This document shows, one piece after another, positions 26,152-37,115 of a stretch of DNA of 57,119 bases (the first letter of the stretch is position 1; every line of letters starts with the position of its first letter). Under the pieces are notes generated by a model. It did no database searches. It saw only the letters and a program-made list of their open reading frames with translations, and was not told the DNA's origin. The stretch spans positions 1-57,119 of the forward strand of contig DAOUEK010000008.1 of NCBI GenBank assembly GCA_034430425.1. Direction: 5' to 3'. This DNA comes from WVZH01 sp034430425. GTDB lineage: Bacteria; Chloroflexota; Anaerolineae; Anaerolineales; E44-bin32. Position numbers and translations under genes: made by a program.

Positions 26152-27519
26152 ATGAAATTATGGGGCGGACGAATGTCCAAGCCAACCGATCAGCTTGTGC
26201 ATGAGCTCAATGCCAGTCTCTCTTAAGACGTGCGTCTGAACCACGAGGACATCCTCGGTAGTCAGGCCTGGGCGCGCGCCCTGGCTAAAGCGGGAGTCAT
26301 CAGCACCAAGGAATCCGAGGGACTGATCGACGGGCTCGATGCCGTCTTGCAAGAATTCGAATCGGGTGACTTCCAGGCTGCGGAAAGCGACGAAGACATT
26401 CATACTGCAGTCGAACGGAGATTGACCGAGATCGTTGGTCCTGTAGGCGGCAAACTGCACAGCGGTCGCAGTCGCAACGACCAGGTGGCAACCGATTTTC
26501 GCCTGTGGATCATGAATGCGTGTGAGCAACTCGAACAAGCGGCCACGGACCTCTGCCAGGCGATGTTGGAAAACGCCGAACGAGATCTGCACACACCCAT
26601 GCCCGGCTACACCCATCTGCAGCATGCACAGGTGGTCACCTGGGGACACTGGCTGCTTTCCCACTTCTGGCCTTTACTCCGCGACCGGGAACGGTTGGCA
26701 AACGCGCAAACATCCGCCGCCGTTCTTCCTCTGGGATCGGGTGCCCTGGCGGGTACATCCTTCCCCATCGACCGGGCAGCACTGGCGAAAGATCTGGGCT
26801 TTGCAAGCGTCTCCGAGAACAGCATCGACGCCGTATCTGACCGAGACTTCGCCCTTGATTTCGTCTACGCCTGCGCGGCAGTGGGCGTCCATCTCAGCCG
26901 TCTGGCGGAGACGCTGATCCTTTTCAACAGTCCCGAATTCGGCTTCATCGAGATCGACGACGCCTATGCCACCGGATCGAGCCTCATGCCGCAGAAGAAA
27001 AACCCCGATCCCCTCGAACTGGCCCGGGGCAAAACAGGGCGACTGATCGGCAGCCTGACCGGTTTGCTGACAACCTTGAAAGGCCTGCCGTCCGCATATG
27101 ACAAGGACTTGCAGGAGGACAAGGAAGCGGTCTTCGATTCATACGATACGCTCAGCCTGCTGCTCCCTGTGCTCACGGGATTGATCCAGACCCTGCAGCT
27201 GCATCCGGAACGCATGCAGGACAAGCTGAGCGCCGATCTGTTTGCCACCGATCTGGCGGATTACCTGGTGGGAGTAGGAGTGCCTTTCCGGGAGGCGCAT
27301 GCATTGGTCGGGAAAGCGGTGCGCCTGGCGGCCGATAACAAATCTACATTGAAGGATTTAAGCCTCGATGATTATCGATCCATCACTGCGCACTTCGATG
27401 CCGATATCGCCGAAATATTCGATTTTCAAGCCTCACTCAACCGCAGGAACGTGAGTGGAGGGACATCTATGAAAGCTCTGAAGGCGCAGTTGAAAGCGGC
27501 GAGGAAAGAGCTGCAATAA
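26152..27519 (+). pseudogene. argH: Argininosuccinate lyase interrupted by an in-frame TAA
   Basis: The last step of arginine synthesis. From an ATG at 26152 with AAAGGA 9 nt upstream, the frame reads MKLWGGRMSK...LNASLS, the normal ArgH N-terminus. It then meets TAA at 26224-26226 (codon 25), where homologues have an aromatic or other residue before D-x-R-L. The frame then continues intact to 27519, with HSGRSRNDQVATDF and the signature GSSLMPQKKNPDP. A GTG at 26230 could re-initiate but would lose the first 26 residues including WGGR. A TAC or TAT to TAA change, a sequence error, or read-through are all possible. Confidence 0.85.
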
Positions 27520-27525
27520 TACAAA

Positions 27526-27564
27526 ACCTGGATAATTGCGACACTGTCGACGAATTTTCCAGGT
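27526..27564. terminator. Hairpin between convergent argH and CPBP protease genes
   Basis: ACCTGGA (27526-27532) pairs with TCCAGGT (27558-27564), with inner AATT/AATT and CGAC/GTCG pairings. T-rich sequence follows on the plus strand and TTTTG follows on the minus strand. It is well placed as a bidirectional terminator, though neither U-run is long. Confidence 0.55.
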
Positions 27565-27610
27565 CTGATTTTGGATTTTCTTCGTAGTTATGCAAGTTTT
27601 TTGTAAAAAC

Positions 27611-28414
27611 CTACACAGCCGCCGTTGCTGGTTCTTCGTTGGGCCAACGTTCCACAATGTACTTCGTAAGTAAAGCGCCGATGATCAGCGAAATCCACAG
27701 CAGCCCAAACAAGAGGGCTTTTGCCATGGTTTCATCTGCACCCGGTGTGTTCTGCACCAGATTGATGAAAATATCGTGTACGTAGTGAAAGATGATCGCC
27801 GGCAGCAAAGAACCTGTTTTCAGAACCACGTAGGTAAAAAGAAGTCCTATGAAGAAAATACTGATGACATCAACGATCATGTAAACGTCAATATTTAACG
27901 GATCCAGATGGATGATGGCAAAAAGGAAGGCAGCCAGGAATATGGCCCTGCGTTCCGTGAACATGCGCAGGAAAAGTACCAGAATGATGCCCCGGAAGAA
28001 AACCTCTTCCCAGATGCCACGCGTGAGTCCTTTGACCCAGCGTAAAGCGGGTACGGTACTCCAGTCGAGTACGAAGTGCTTCGTGATCAACGAGGCCAGG
28101 AGAATGCTGCCCAGGGTGAGTGCAGCCAGCAGCAGACCGAGCAGAACGTTTCGCACAACAGGTTTCATCGGCAGCAAGCGAATATCGTAGCAGTATTCCC
28201 GCAGCGACTTGCGGCCGTTCGGTAGCCCCAAGACGTAAGGCATGAGGATCAGTGCCAGGATACCCAGGGCGATAAAGTAGAGTAGAGCGGGCACATACGT
28301 CCCCGGACGTGTCTCCAATAACCCCAGCAGCAGGTATACGATTGCGGTTAACGCAATGGCTGGCCGGGGATAATTGGCCAGTGGTGCATTGTATTGAGTT
28401 TGGTTCTCTTTCAT
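27611..28414 (-). CDS. CPBP-family intramembrane metalloprotease
   Basis: A membrane protein of about 267 residues with seven or eight hydrophobic segments. The CPBP/Abi (CAAX-protease-like) motifs are present: EEVFFRG (the glutamate pair plus Arg), FAIIHLDP, and FHYVHD as the second histidine motif. These suggest a zinc-dependent intramembrane protease. Start at 28414 chosen because GGAGG lies 9 nt upstream; an ATG at 28420 is too close. The substrate is unknown. It is last in a run of minus-strand accessory genes. Confidence 0.8.
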   Translation of the reverse strand: MKENQTQYNAPLANYPRPAIALTAIVYLLLGLLETRPGTYVPALLYFIALGILALILMPYVLGLPNGRKSLREYCYDIRLLPMKPVVRNVLLGLLLAALTLGSILLASLITKHFVLDWSTVPALRWVKGLTRGIWEEVFFRGIILVLFLRMFTERRAIFLAAFLFAIIHLDPLNIDVYMIVDVISIFFIGLLFTYVVLKTGSLLPAIIFHYVHDIFINLVQNTPGADETMAKALLFGLLWISLIIGALLTKYIVERWPNEEPATAAV

Positions 28415-28539
28415 GCGCATTTTCCTCCAATATGAATTGATACTCTTCAGTGATTTAACACCTTTATATCGATTCGAGGTACTCAATCTCCATTTATCTT
28501 AAAACGACAATGCTGCCTGAATACGCAGAGTCGCTTTTT

Positions 28540-29007
28540 TTATTTGCGATCCAACGCCACAACGAAATTAGCAAACTCGATCCGCTCCGTGAACCCCTTC
28601 TTGGCATAAAATTGCCGATCATACGACTCGGCACCTTTACGATTGTTGAGCATCAAGCGCTTCGCATCCTTGGACTTCGCCTCCTCTTCTGCAGCCAGGA
28701 TCAGCTTATGACCGAACCCCTGGCCGCGAGCCTTCGAAGCGACGATCAGATCCGAAATGTACCCTTCAAGTCCGGGAAGTGCCGGGAAAGGAATCCAGTG
28801 AATGGCGAGATACCCCTGAACTTCACCGCTTGCACCTCGTGCGACATACACACTGTGGTTATCACGATCCACGAGACATGCATGCAGCTGCTGCGTGACC
28901 GCAGCGGACATCGCACGCCACTCCTCGGATGATTTTCCCTCTTCACGATATTCAACGATGATGTTCAAAATCGCAGGAACATCCTCCACTCTGGCTTTTT
29001 CGATCAT
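28540..29007 (-). CDS. GNAT-family N-acetyltransferase
   Basis: A 155-residue acetyltransferase with the acetyl-CoA-binding loop KARGQGFGHKLILAAEEEAK (about 98-117) and the C-terminal RQFYAKKGFTE segment common in GNAT proteins. The ATG at 29007 with GGGAGG 4 nt upstream is preferred to an upstream codon. The substrate cannot be predicted. Neighbours are unrelated small genes. Confidence 0.8.
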   Translation of the reverse strand: MIEKARVEDVPAILNIIVEYREEGKSSEEWRAMSAAVTQQLHACLVDRDNHSVYVARGASGEVQGYLAIHWIPFPALPGLEGYISDLIVASKARGQGFGHKLILAAEEEAKSKDAKRLMLNNRKGAESYDRQFYAKKGFTERIEFANFVVALDRK

Positions 29008-29068
29008 GTACCCTCCCATACTATCCGCAAAACGCACATCTTCAGCATCCTCCTGCTGCTATGCAAGA

Positions 29069-29512
29069 CTATTCCGTCTCGCAGATTATCTTCAATGCAA
29101 GAAATTCAGATTCCAAACTCGCTCGCAAATTTGATGCCATCTTCTTTCCAATGAACAGACTCATGATGTTCAGGGGGAATTTCCAGCGAATATCAATTTC
29201 GGCAGCTACTTTACTCCCATCCTCGATCCCATCGACAGAATAACGCACCTCGAATGAATGGACCCTGCTCTCGATATGAAACCCGATCGTCTCCCCCTCA
29301 ATATACTCTGTAATATATCCATGCATTTCAAGCTCGTTACCCCCCTCTTCGATGATCTCTTTGAACGTCGTGCCAATTCTTTCTGGCGTCTCAACGAGGA
29401 TCTCTCCCCCTTTGACGTTCTTCTGCCATTGCATGGCTTTATCCTGATTGGCGATCCATGGAAAGACTTCCTCAGGAGGTTTCGATATCTCGATCTCGTG
29501 TTTGATATTCAT
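29069..29512 (-). CDS. SRPBCC-family protein (polyketide cyclase/dehydrase-like fold)
   Basis: A 147-residue protein. The opening IEISKPPEEVFPWIANQDKAM is typical of the START/SRPBCC fold, which forms a hydrophobic ligand pocket; the DIRWKFPLNIMSLFIGKKM segment fits its last strand and helix. A GGTGG site is 7 nt before the ATG at 29512; the frame extends to a TTG at 29533 without support. Function unknown; ligand binding is likely. Confidence 0.75.
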   Translation of the reverse strand: MNIKHEIEISKPPEEVFPWIANQDKAMQWQKNVKGGEILVETPERIGTTFKEIIEEGGNELEMHGYITEYIEGETIGFHIESRVHSFEVRYSVDGIEDGSKVAAEIDIRWKFPLNIMSLFIGKKMASNLRASLESEFLALKIICETE

Positions 29513-29555
29513 GCGATGCCACCCATTATTCAACGATTACGGTACTAGGCCTCCC

Positions 29556-30008
29556 TCACCATCCCAATTCGATACGTTTCTTCTCGGCTTTTTCGATGCT
29601 GCGGCGCGTCCATTCGGGTATCTTCGTCGAATGGATGATTTCTTGCGCCGTCATCCAGTTCAAACCAGCCACCTCTTCCTCATCGCCGATACTGGGGGTT
29701 CCGCTTTTATATTTACACAGAAAAATGACATCGACGACTGGGTCGCCGGCATCTGTAGGAAATGCATCGCTCTCGACATACGCCATCTCGTCCTCGATCT
29801 CGATGGTTACTTCTTCCAGAATTTCTCGACGCAAGGTATTCTCCAGAACGTTATCCTGGGCGGGATCTTCGAACACCTCAACCTTTCCACCAACCAGAGC
29901 AAGGATGCCGGGAGCGTGATCTTCCTGTTCCCCACGAACTACCAGTAGATAGCGCCCATCTTTGAAGATGGCTCCTTCTACAATTACGATAACCTTATAT
30001 CGTTCCAT
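29556..30008 (-). CDS. NUDIX hydrolase
   Basis: A 150-residue protein with a Nudix box. GGKVEVFED near residue 40 and TLRREILEEVTIEIED near 58-73 carry the GX5E and REXXEE elements, separated by a slightly longer spacer than the canonical 23-residue box. VIFLCKYKSG and EVAGLNWMTAQEI are typical of the fold. It probably hydrolyses a nucleoside diphosphate derivative; the substrate is unknown. Confidence 0.8.
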   Translation of the reverse strand: MERYKVIVIVEGAIFKDGRYLLVVRGEQEDHAPGILALVGGKVEVFEDPAQDNVLENTLRREILEEVTIEIEDEMAYVESDAFPTDAGDPVVDVIFLCKYKSGTPSIGDEEEVAGLNWMTAQEIIHSTKIPEWTRRSIEKAEKKRIELGW

Positions 30009-30087
30009 GCTGAAGACTTCCTCCAGGTAAACGATCTTCTTTCAAGCCATTCGATAATTATGCCGCCCAAGATAGTAAAATTGGATA

Positions 30088-30555
30088 CTATTTCGTTATC
30101 GGCAATTCCTTTTCCATTTCGATCAACGGAAAAGGCACTCCATCCAGATCATGTTCGGTGTAACCAATCGTTGTATATCCCAGCTTATGATAAAAACCCT
30201 CACCTGTTAATCCCGTATGAAGATACATTCGCTGCAGCTGATGGTCGCGCGCATAAGCTTCAATTTCGTTCATTAGCAATCGGCCGATTCCCTTGCCGTG
30301 CTGATCGACATCGACGAACACATTTCGGACTCGCTCCCCATCCAACGATGCTGTACCCACAATGTCAACCCCGTCAAGGCAAACGATGGTGTAGGAATTT
30401 GTCGCCAGATGGATGATACTCTCAGGAGAGTATGAGGGGATTAAGGCATCGATTACTTCAAGTGAATAATCATGGATATTCACGAGCTGCAAATTCCGAA
30501 CGATCAAGCGGCTTAATCGCTCAGCATCATCCGGAGAAAACTGTCTCACGAACAA
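30088..30555 (-). CDS. GNAT-family N-acetyltransferase
   Basis: A 155-residue acetyltransferase. RNVFVDVDQHGKGIGRLLMNEIE (about 81-103) holds the acetyl-CoA loop with Q-x-x-G-x-G, and GEGFYHKLGYTTIG is the usual C-terminal motif. It is not closely alike to the GNAT gene at 28540-29007. Substrate unknown. Confidence 0.8.
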   Translation of the reverse strand: MFVRQFSPDDAERLSRLIVRNLQLVNIHDYSLEVIDALIPSYSPESIIHLATNSYTIVCLDGVDIVGTASLDGERVRNVFVDVDQHGKGIGRLLMNEIEAYARDHQLQRMYLHTGLTGEGFYHKLGYTTIGYTEHDLDGVPFPLIEMEKELPITK

Positions 30556-30622
30556 TGAACAATCCTCCTTCGATGATAAAGAGGATGCTATTCGGTCTGT
30601 AAATACGACTTTGAGCGGCCGA

Positions 30623-30916
30623 CTATTTAATCTCCAGTTTAATCCCGCCCAAGATCCCGGCGATCAAATTGTAAAGCCAGGCGGTGATTAGTCCCTGGAT
30701 AAATCCCAGTATGGCGTAAATAAAAGGCAGGATTATGATGGAACCAAAACCGAACATTATCGATAGCGTTGATGAATCACCGAAAACATCGCCAAGATAT
30801 GCACTGGTTGCCAGAGAAAAAACCACACCAATCAAACCCATAACCAGACCCAGCACGAAGTACATGGCGCCCAGGACTTTACCAGCCGACAGAGGTCCAA
30901 TACGCTTTAATTCCAT
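30623..30916 (-). CDS. Small membrane protein, DUF3566-like
   Basis: A 97-residue protein with two long hydrophobic stretches (about 16-34 and 48-72) and a Gly-rich C-terminus ending LIAGILGGIKLEIK. The start KRIGPLSAGKVLGA plus this ending recall a common family of small bacterial membrane proteins (DUF3566-like); recognition is from memory. GAGGAGG lies 5 nt before the ATG at 30916. No function can be assigned. Confidence 0.65.
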   Translation of the reverse strand: MELKRIGPLSAGKVLGAMYFVLGLVMGLIGVVFSLATSAYLGDVFGDSSTLSIMFGFGSIIILPFIYAILGFIQGLITAWLYNLIAGILGGIKLEIK

Positions 30917-31009
30917 GACTTCCTCCTCATCTTTAAACAATAAAAACAAAGTCCTTTACGGATCGTTGTCGACTCTCGCACCAGCAAGCAAATCCCCGTG
31001 TGTTATTCG

Positions 31010-31369
31010 TCAATCGAGATCGTCGCGCAAACTGTGTGTCTCCCCCAGGTAACAGTGCTTCATCTCCGCCTGCGATTTGTCCGTATCCCAAAGCAGCATG
31101 ATGCGCAGCACCATGGCCATGCTGCCTGGCACGGCCATTTCCTGAAAGCAAAGCAAACCGGGTTGGGTCCAACCAATCAGACGCGCAGCTTCTGCCGGAA
31201 ATGCAACGTTCAAATCCGGCGTCGCCGAGAACATGATTGCAACCACGTTCTCCTCGACAAGTTCGTTACGCTCGATCAACGCCCGCAGCAAGTCCTGCGT
31301 GGCTGCGAAAATGGATTCCTTCGTATTTTCCGGGACGCGCACCGCGCCCCGCAAAGCTCGTGTTGCCAT
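31010..31369 (-). CDS. aroH: Chorismate mutase, AroH class
   Basis: It converts chorismate to prephenate. The 119-residue sequence matches the trimeric AroH fold: RALRGAVRVPENTKESI near the N-terminus, IMFSATPDLNVAFPAEAAR (about 45-63) and a C-terminal HCYLGETHSLRDDL. These correspond to the B. subtilis AroH pattern, including the active-site Arg near the start. It lies downstream of pheA, which uses its product. Confidence 0.9.
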   Translation of the reverse strand: MATRALRGAVRVPENTKESIFAATQDLLRALIERNELVEENVVAIMFSATPDLNVAFPAEAARLIGWTQPGLLCFQEMAVPGSMAMVLRIMLLWDTDKSQAEMKHCYLGETHSLRDDLD

Positions 31370-31438
31370 CGTGTTTCCTCGTAGATGAAATTTTGATCTA
31401 TTTACTGACCACCCCAGTATGAGGTTGATCCTCCGGTT

Positions 31439-32284
31439 TTACTCTTTCTCGGATGAAGTTTTCCAGTGATGCCGGGGGTAGGCACCGAGTACACGGAACA
31501 TCGTAGAGATCTTTTCCAGTTCTTCAAGCCCATCAGCCACAGCTTTCTGCTGCGGCGAACCAGCGAAGTCCAGATAAAAAAGATATTCCCAGGGCTTGCC
31601 CACGATGGGCCGCGATTCGATCTTGGTCAAGTCGATGCCTCTCGCGGCGAAGGTATGCAGTCCTTCATACAAAGCGCCCGGCCGGTTGCGCAAGGCGAAG
31701 GCGATGGACGTTTTGGCATCGTCACCTGGATCGATTGCTGCTTTCTTCAATCCCAGGAAACGAGTGTAGTTGGCTGTATCGCTTTCGATGCCTTCGGCGA
31801 GAATATGCATCTCATATACTTCCGCCGCCCGTCGGGATGCGATGGCTGCTGCATCACGACGTCCCTCCTCAGCGATGATGCGCGCGCTTCCGGCAGTGTC
31901 GTAGGTGGAGACGATCTCTAACTTCGGATGCTGCTCCAGCCACTGCCGACACTGCGCCAGCGCCTGTGGATGGGAGAGAATCTGGCGCAGATCTTTCACC
32001 TCCACGCCCGGCAATGCAAGCAGACAATGACGCACACGCAGGTGATACTCGGCCACGATGTGCAGTTGGTATTGCAGCAGCAGGTCGTAATTGCGGTGGA
32101 CACTCCCCGCCAACGTATTTTCGATTGGGATCAAGCCTTGATCGACTTTGCCTTCTTCAACAGCGGTGAACACTTTTTCAAAAGCACAACAGGGCACAGG
32201 TTCAATCTCGGGTCCAAAAAGAGCCAGCGCAGCTTCCTCACTATAGGCACCCAGTTCACCTTGAAATGCAATCGATGTCATCAT
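31439..32284 (-). CDS. pheA: Prephenate dehydratase
   Basis: It converts prephenate to phenylpyruvate, the step before phenylalanine. The 281-residue protein has the dehydratase domain with IPIENTLAGSV and the catalytic NYTRFLGL (Thr at about residue 174), and a C-terminal ACT domain with GALYEGLHTFAARG and KIESRP, the phenylalanine feedback site. It is not fused to a mutase; aroH supplies that activity 69 nt downstream. It follows leuB by 44 nt and may be read with the leu genes. Confidence 0.94.
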   Translation of the reverse strand: MMTSIAFQGELGAYSEEAALALFGPEIEPVPCCAFEKVFTAVEEGKVDQGLIPIENTLAGSVHRNYDLLLQYQLHIVAEYHLRVRHCLLALPGVEVKDLRQILSHPQALAQCRQWLEQHPKLEIVSTYDTAGSARIIAEEGRRDAAAIASRRAAEVYEMHILAEGIESDTANYTRFLGLKKAAIDPGDDAKTSIAFALRNRPGALYEGLHTFAARGIDLTKIESRPIVGKPWEYLFYLDFAGSPQQKAVADGLEELEKISTMFRVLGAYPRHHWKTSSEKE

Positions 32285-32328
32285 GGTTTCTTAACCTCTA
32301 CTTTCACAAATCCGCATCTTCCTGTGCC

Positions 32329-33393
32329 TCATGATACCAATCGGATACAGATCGAGTCCCCCATAGCCTGCGTGGATAAATTGCCACCCAAATCGGCCGT
32401 GCGTTCCCCGGCTTCGATCGCCGCAGTGACGGCGGATTCGACAGCCTGCGCCGCTTCTTCCATTCCAAGCGAGTGACGCAGCAGCATGGCCACGCTGAGG
32501 ATCGTCCCCAGCGGATTGGCGATGCCTTTCCCGGCGATATCCGGCGCAGAACCGTGGATCGGCTCATAAACACCCAGGCTGCCCTCCCCCAGTGAAGCGC
32601 TGGGCAGCATACCCAGAGAGCCCGTGAGAACGGAAGCCTCGTCGCTGAGAATATCACCAAACATATTTTCCGTGACGATCACATCGAAGCTGGCTGCATT
32701 GGCGATTAACCGCATCGCTGCGGAATCGACCAACTGGTCCTCGAATTCCACACCGGGGAATTCCGCAGCGACCTCGTGGGCGATCTGGCGCCATAAACGC
32801 GAGGTCTCCAGGACATTGGCCTTATCCACGGAGGTCACCTTTCCCCGACGGCCTTCCGCCAGGCGGAACGCCAGCTGAATGATGCGGCGAATTTCGACTT
32901 CATTATAGGCCAACGTATCTACAGCATGGGTAACACCGTCGATTTCCTTGCGCATGCGCGGTTCGCCGAAATACAAACCACCGGTCAATTCGCGCACGAT
33001 GAGTAGATCCACGCCGCGCACTTTCTCCTCGCGCAGCGGGGAGGCGTCGATCAATGCCGGAATAGCATACACCGGGCGCAGGTTTGCGAACAGTTGCAGT
33101 ACATGGCGGAGTTGTAATAATCCCTGCTCAGGCCGCACCGAGGCCAGTGGATCGTCCCACTTGGGTCCGCCCACCGCACCCAGCAGCACGGCATCCGCTT
33201 CCTTGCAGGCCTTAATCGTTTCATCCGGAAGCGCAATCCCTGTGGCGTCGATGGCCGTGCCGCCGATCAAATGTCCTTCGAATACAAAGTCGTGCCCGAA
33301 GCGCTCGGCCACTGCTTCCAACACTTTTCGTCCTTCACGAACGACTTCCACACCGATCCCGTCTCCGGGCAGTTCCACAATTCTCTTATGCAT
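32329..33393 (-). CDS. leuB: 3-isopropylmalate dehydrogenase
   Basis: It oxidises 3-isopropylmalate in leucine synthesis and can also act on citramalate-derived intermediates for isoleucine. The protein is 354 residues. LPGDGIGVEV, LLGAVGGPKWD, VRELTGGLYFGEPR and GSAPDIAGKGIANP are all diagnostic. The ATG at 33393 follows GGAG by 8 nt; the frame extends further upstream without a better site. About 115 nt separate it from cimA, with no clear terminator. Confidence 0.95.
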   Translation of the reverse strand: MHKRIVELPGDGIGVEVVREGRKVLEAVAERFGHDFVFEGHLIGGTAIDATGIALPDETIKACKEADAVLLGAVGGPKWDDPLASVRPEQGLLQLRHVLQLFANLRPVYAIPALIDASPLREEKVRGVDLLIVRELTGGLYFGEPRMRKEIDGVTHAVDTLAYNEVEIRRIIQLAFRLAEGRRGKVTSVDKANVLETSRLWRQIAHEVAAEFPGVEFEDQLVDSAAMRLIANAASFDVIVTENMFGDILSDEASVLTGSLGMLPSASLGEGSLGVYEPIHGSAPDIAGKGIANPLGTILSVAMLLRHSLGMEEAAQAVESAVTAAIEAGERTADLGGNLSTQAMGDSICIRLVS

Positions 33394-33508
33394 GATACTG
33401 ACTCCGCCGCGGCGCGATAAAACCACCACATCATCCGCTCCATCAGGCTTCCGGATGCGGAGTATTCTTACCTCCTCTATTTAATTTTCAACCCAAACCC
33501 TCGGGCGA

Positions 33509-35093
<1,585 letters not shown>

Positions 35094-35107
<14 letters not shown>

Positions 35108-35687
35108 GTTTCGCCTCGTACTTCTTGATCAGCTCAACCATGGAGATCAAATAATCAAGCGAGTCGATCCCTTCCAATAAACAATGCTTGGAGAAGTGAT
35201 CGACAGGAAAATCAATCTTCGTACTGTCAGGGAGTGTTACCGTTTGCTCAGTTAGATCGATAGTGACTTCCGCTTCCGGTTGATCGGCTGCCAAAGCCAC
35301 TAACTTTTGATAATCGTCAGCTTCAACGCTTATCGGCAGCAGACCATTCTTCAGGGAGTTGTTCTTGAAAATATCTGCAAAAGAGGTCGAGATCACAGCG
35401 CGAAAGCCCCAATCATACAACGCCCAGGGCGCATGCTCACGGGAGGAACCGCAGCCGAAATTGTCGCCAGCCAGCAGCACGTTCGTCTTCTCGGGCTGCA
35501 GTTGATTGAGTAAGAAATCCGGATCGGGTGATCCATCCGACAAATAGCGCCAGTCTGCGAAGAGATGTTTTCCAAAACCTTCCCGATCGGTTAGTTTCAG
35601 GTAACGCGCCGGAATGATCTGGTCCGTATCGATGTTCTCTTGGGGTAAAAATGCCATCTGGGAGGTCAGTCGTGTAAATTCTGGCAT
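35094..35687 (-). CDS. leuD: 3-isopropylmalate dehydratase, small subunit
   Basis: This is the swivelling small subunit that completes the LeuC active site. It is 197 residues. IDTDQIIPARYLK and NFGCGSSREHAPWALYDWGFRA are diagnostic of LeuD. It starts 3 nt after the leuC stop and overlaps cimA, so the three genes are tightly coupled. Confidence 0.95.
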
Positions 35688-35690
35688 CGC

Positions 35691-37106
35691 TTAAGCCCCT
35701 CCCATCAAAGGCCGCGGATCGCTTACGCACCCCGTAACGGCTGCCGCAGCCGCGGTGAGGGGAGACGCCAGAAACGTGCGCCCTCCCTTGCCCTGCCGTC
35801 CCTCGAAATTACGATTGCTCGTGCTGACTGCGTATTGGCCAGGCTCGAGTTGATCTCCATTCATGGCGATGCACATCGAACAACCGGGGAGACGCCATTC
35901 CGCCCCAGCCTGGGTGAAAATCCGATCCAGCCCCTCGGCTTCGGCTTGCTGGCGGATTCGATGCGAACCCGGAACCACCAGCATCCTCACACCCTCGGCC
36001 ACCTTGCGGCCATCAAGCAGCGATGCTGCCATGCGTAAATCCGGCAACCGTGCGTTGGTGCAGGAGCCGACGAAGACCACGTCGATTTTCTGGCCCAGTA
36101 AAGGTGCGCCAGGCTGAAGATCCATGTATGCCAACGCCTTTTCCGCTGCAGCCCGTTCACTTGCATCACGGATCTGACCGGGATCGGGGATCGGTGCGCT
36201 GATGGGTATGCCCATGCCTGGATGGGTGCCGTAGGTGATCATCGGTTCCAGCTTGGAGACATCGACCTTTATCGAATCATCGTACGTCGCACCTGAGTCA
36301 GAGGGCAGCTTACGCCATTCTTCCAGGGCACTATCCCAAGCTTTCCCTTTGGGCGCATATTCACGCCCGGCAAGATACTCGAAGGTGGTATCGTCCGGGG
36401 CAATCATACCTGCGCGAGCTCCCGCCTCGATACTCATATTACAGACCGTCATGCGGCCCTGCATGTCCAAAGTCCGAATCGCCTCACCGCGGTATTCGAT
36501 CACGTAGCCAGTGCCGCCCTCTATACCAATCCGGGAGATTAATCCCAGAATGAGATCTTTGGCGGTCACTCCCCTTCCTAATTCGCCCTCGAAACGCACT
36601 TCCAGCGAGCGCGGTTTGTACTGCAGCAGGCACTGTGTAGCCAGCACGTGACTCACCTCACTGGTGCCGATTCCGAACGCCAGAGCTCCGAAGGCGCCGT
36701 GAGTCGCCGTATGGCTGTCACCGCAGACGACCGTCATGCCTGGAAGAATCAATCCCAGTTCGGGACCGATCACATGCACGATGCCGTTGCGTTCCGAACC
36801 CGGGGGGAAAAGCGTTATCCCGAAGTGATTTGTATTGTCCTCGAGTAAATCAAGCTGCGCTTTTGCCTGTGGTTCAATCTCGATCTGGTTTACGGGCAAG
36901 GTCGGCGTGGAATGATCCATCGTGGCAAAAGTCTTGTCCGCACGACGGACTTCCATTCCTCGCGCTTTTAGACTGCTGAAGGCCTGCGGCGAGGTTACCT
37001 CATGCACCAGGTGCCGGTCGATGTAGAGCACGGCCGGATAGCCCAATTCTTGTTCAACAACATGAGCAGCCCAGACTTTATCGAAGAGTGTTTTGGAATT
37101 CGTCAT
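35691..37106 (-). CDS. leuC: 3-isopropylmalate dehydratase, large subunit
   Basis: An aconitase-family [4Fe-4S] enzyme of 471 residues that isomerises 2- to 3-isopropylmalate. Cluster cysteines are in VGSCTNARLPDL (about residue 350) and LPGCSMCIAMN (about 413). CGDSHTATHGAFGALAFGIG is typical of bacterial LeuC. It begins 9 nt after leuA. With LeuD it probably also processes citramalate from CimA. Confidence 0.96.
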   Translation of the reverse strand: MTNSKTLFDKVWAAHVVEQELGYPAVLYIDRHLVHEVTSPQAFSSLKARGMEVRRADKTFATMDHSTPTLPVNQIEIEPQAKAQLDLLEDNTNHFGITLFPPGSERNGIVHVIGPELGLILPGMTVVCGDSHTATHGAFGALAFGIGTSEVSHVLATQCLLQYKPRSLEVRFEGELGRGVTAKDLILGLISRIGIEGGTGYVIEYRGEAIRTLDMQGRMTVCNMSIEAGARAGMIAPDDTTFEYLAGREYAPKGKAWDSALEEWRKLPSDSGATYDDSIKVDVSKLEPMITYGTHPGMGIPISAPIPDPGQIRDASERAAAEKALAYMDLQPGAPLLGQKIDVVFVGSCTNARLPDLRMAASLLDGRKVAEGVRMLVVPGSHRIRQQAEAEGLDRIFTQAGAEWRLPGCSMCIAMNGDQLEPGQYAVSTSNRNFEGRQGKGGRTFLASPLTAAAAAVTGCVSDPRPLMGGA

Positions 37107-37115
37107 TGCCTCACT

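Noticed and set aside
26152..27519. Genome-wide reassignment of TAA to a sense codon, suggested by argH
   Set aside because: Many intact genes here (for example hisL, argG, trpE) end in TAA at the expected length, so TAA is a normal stop.
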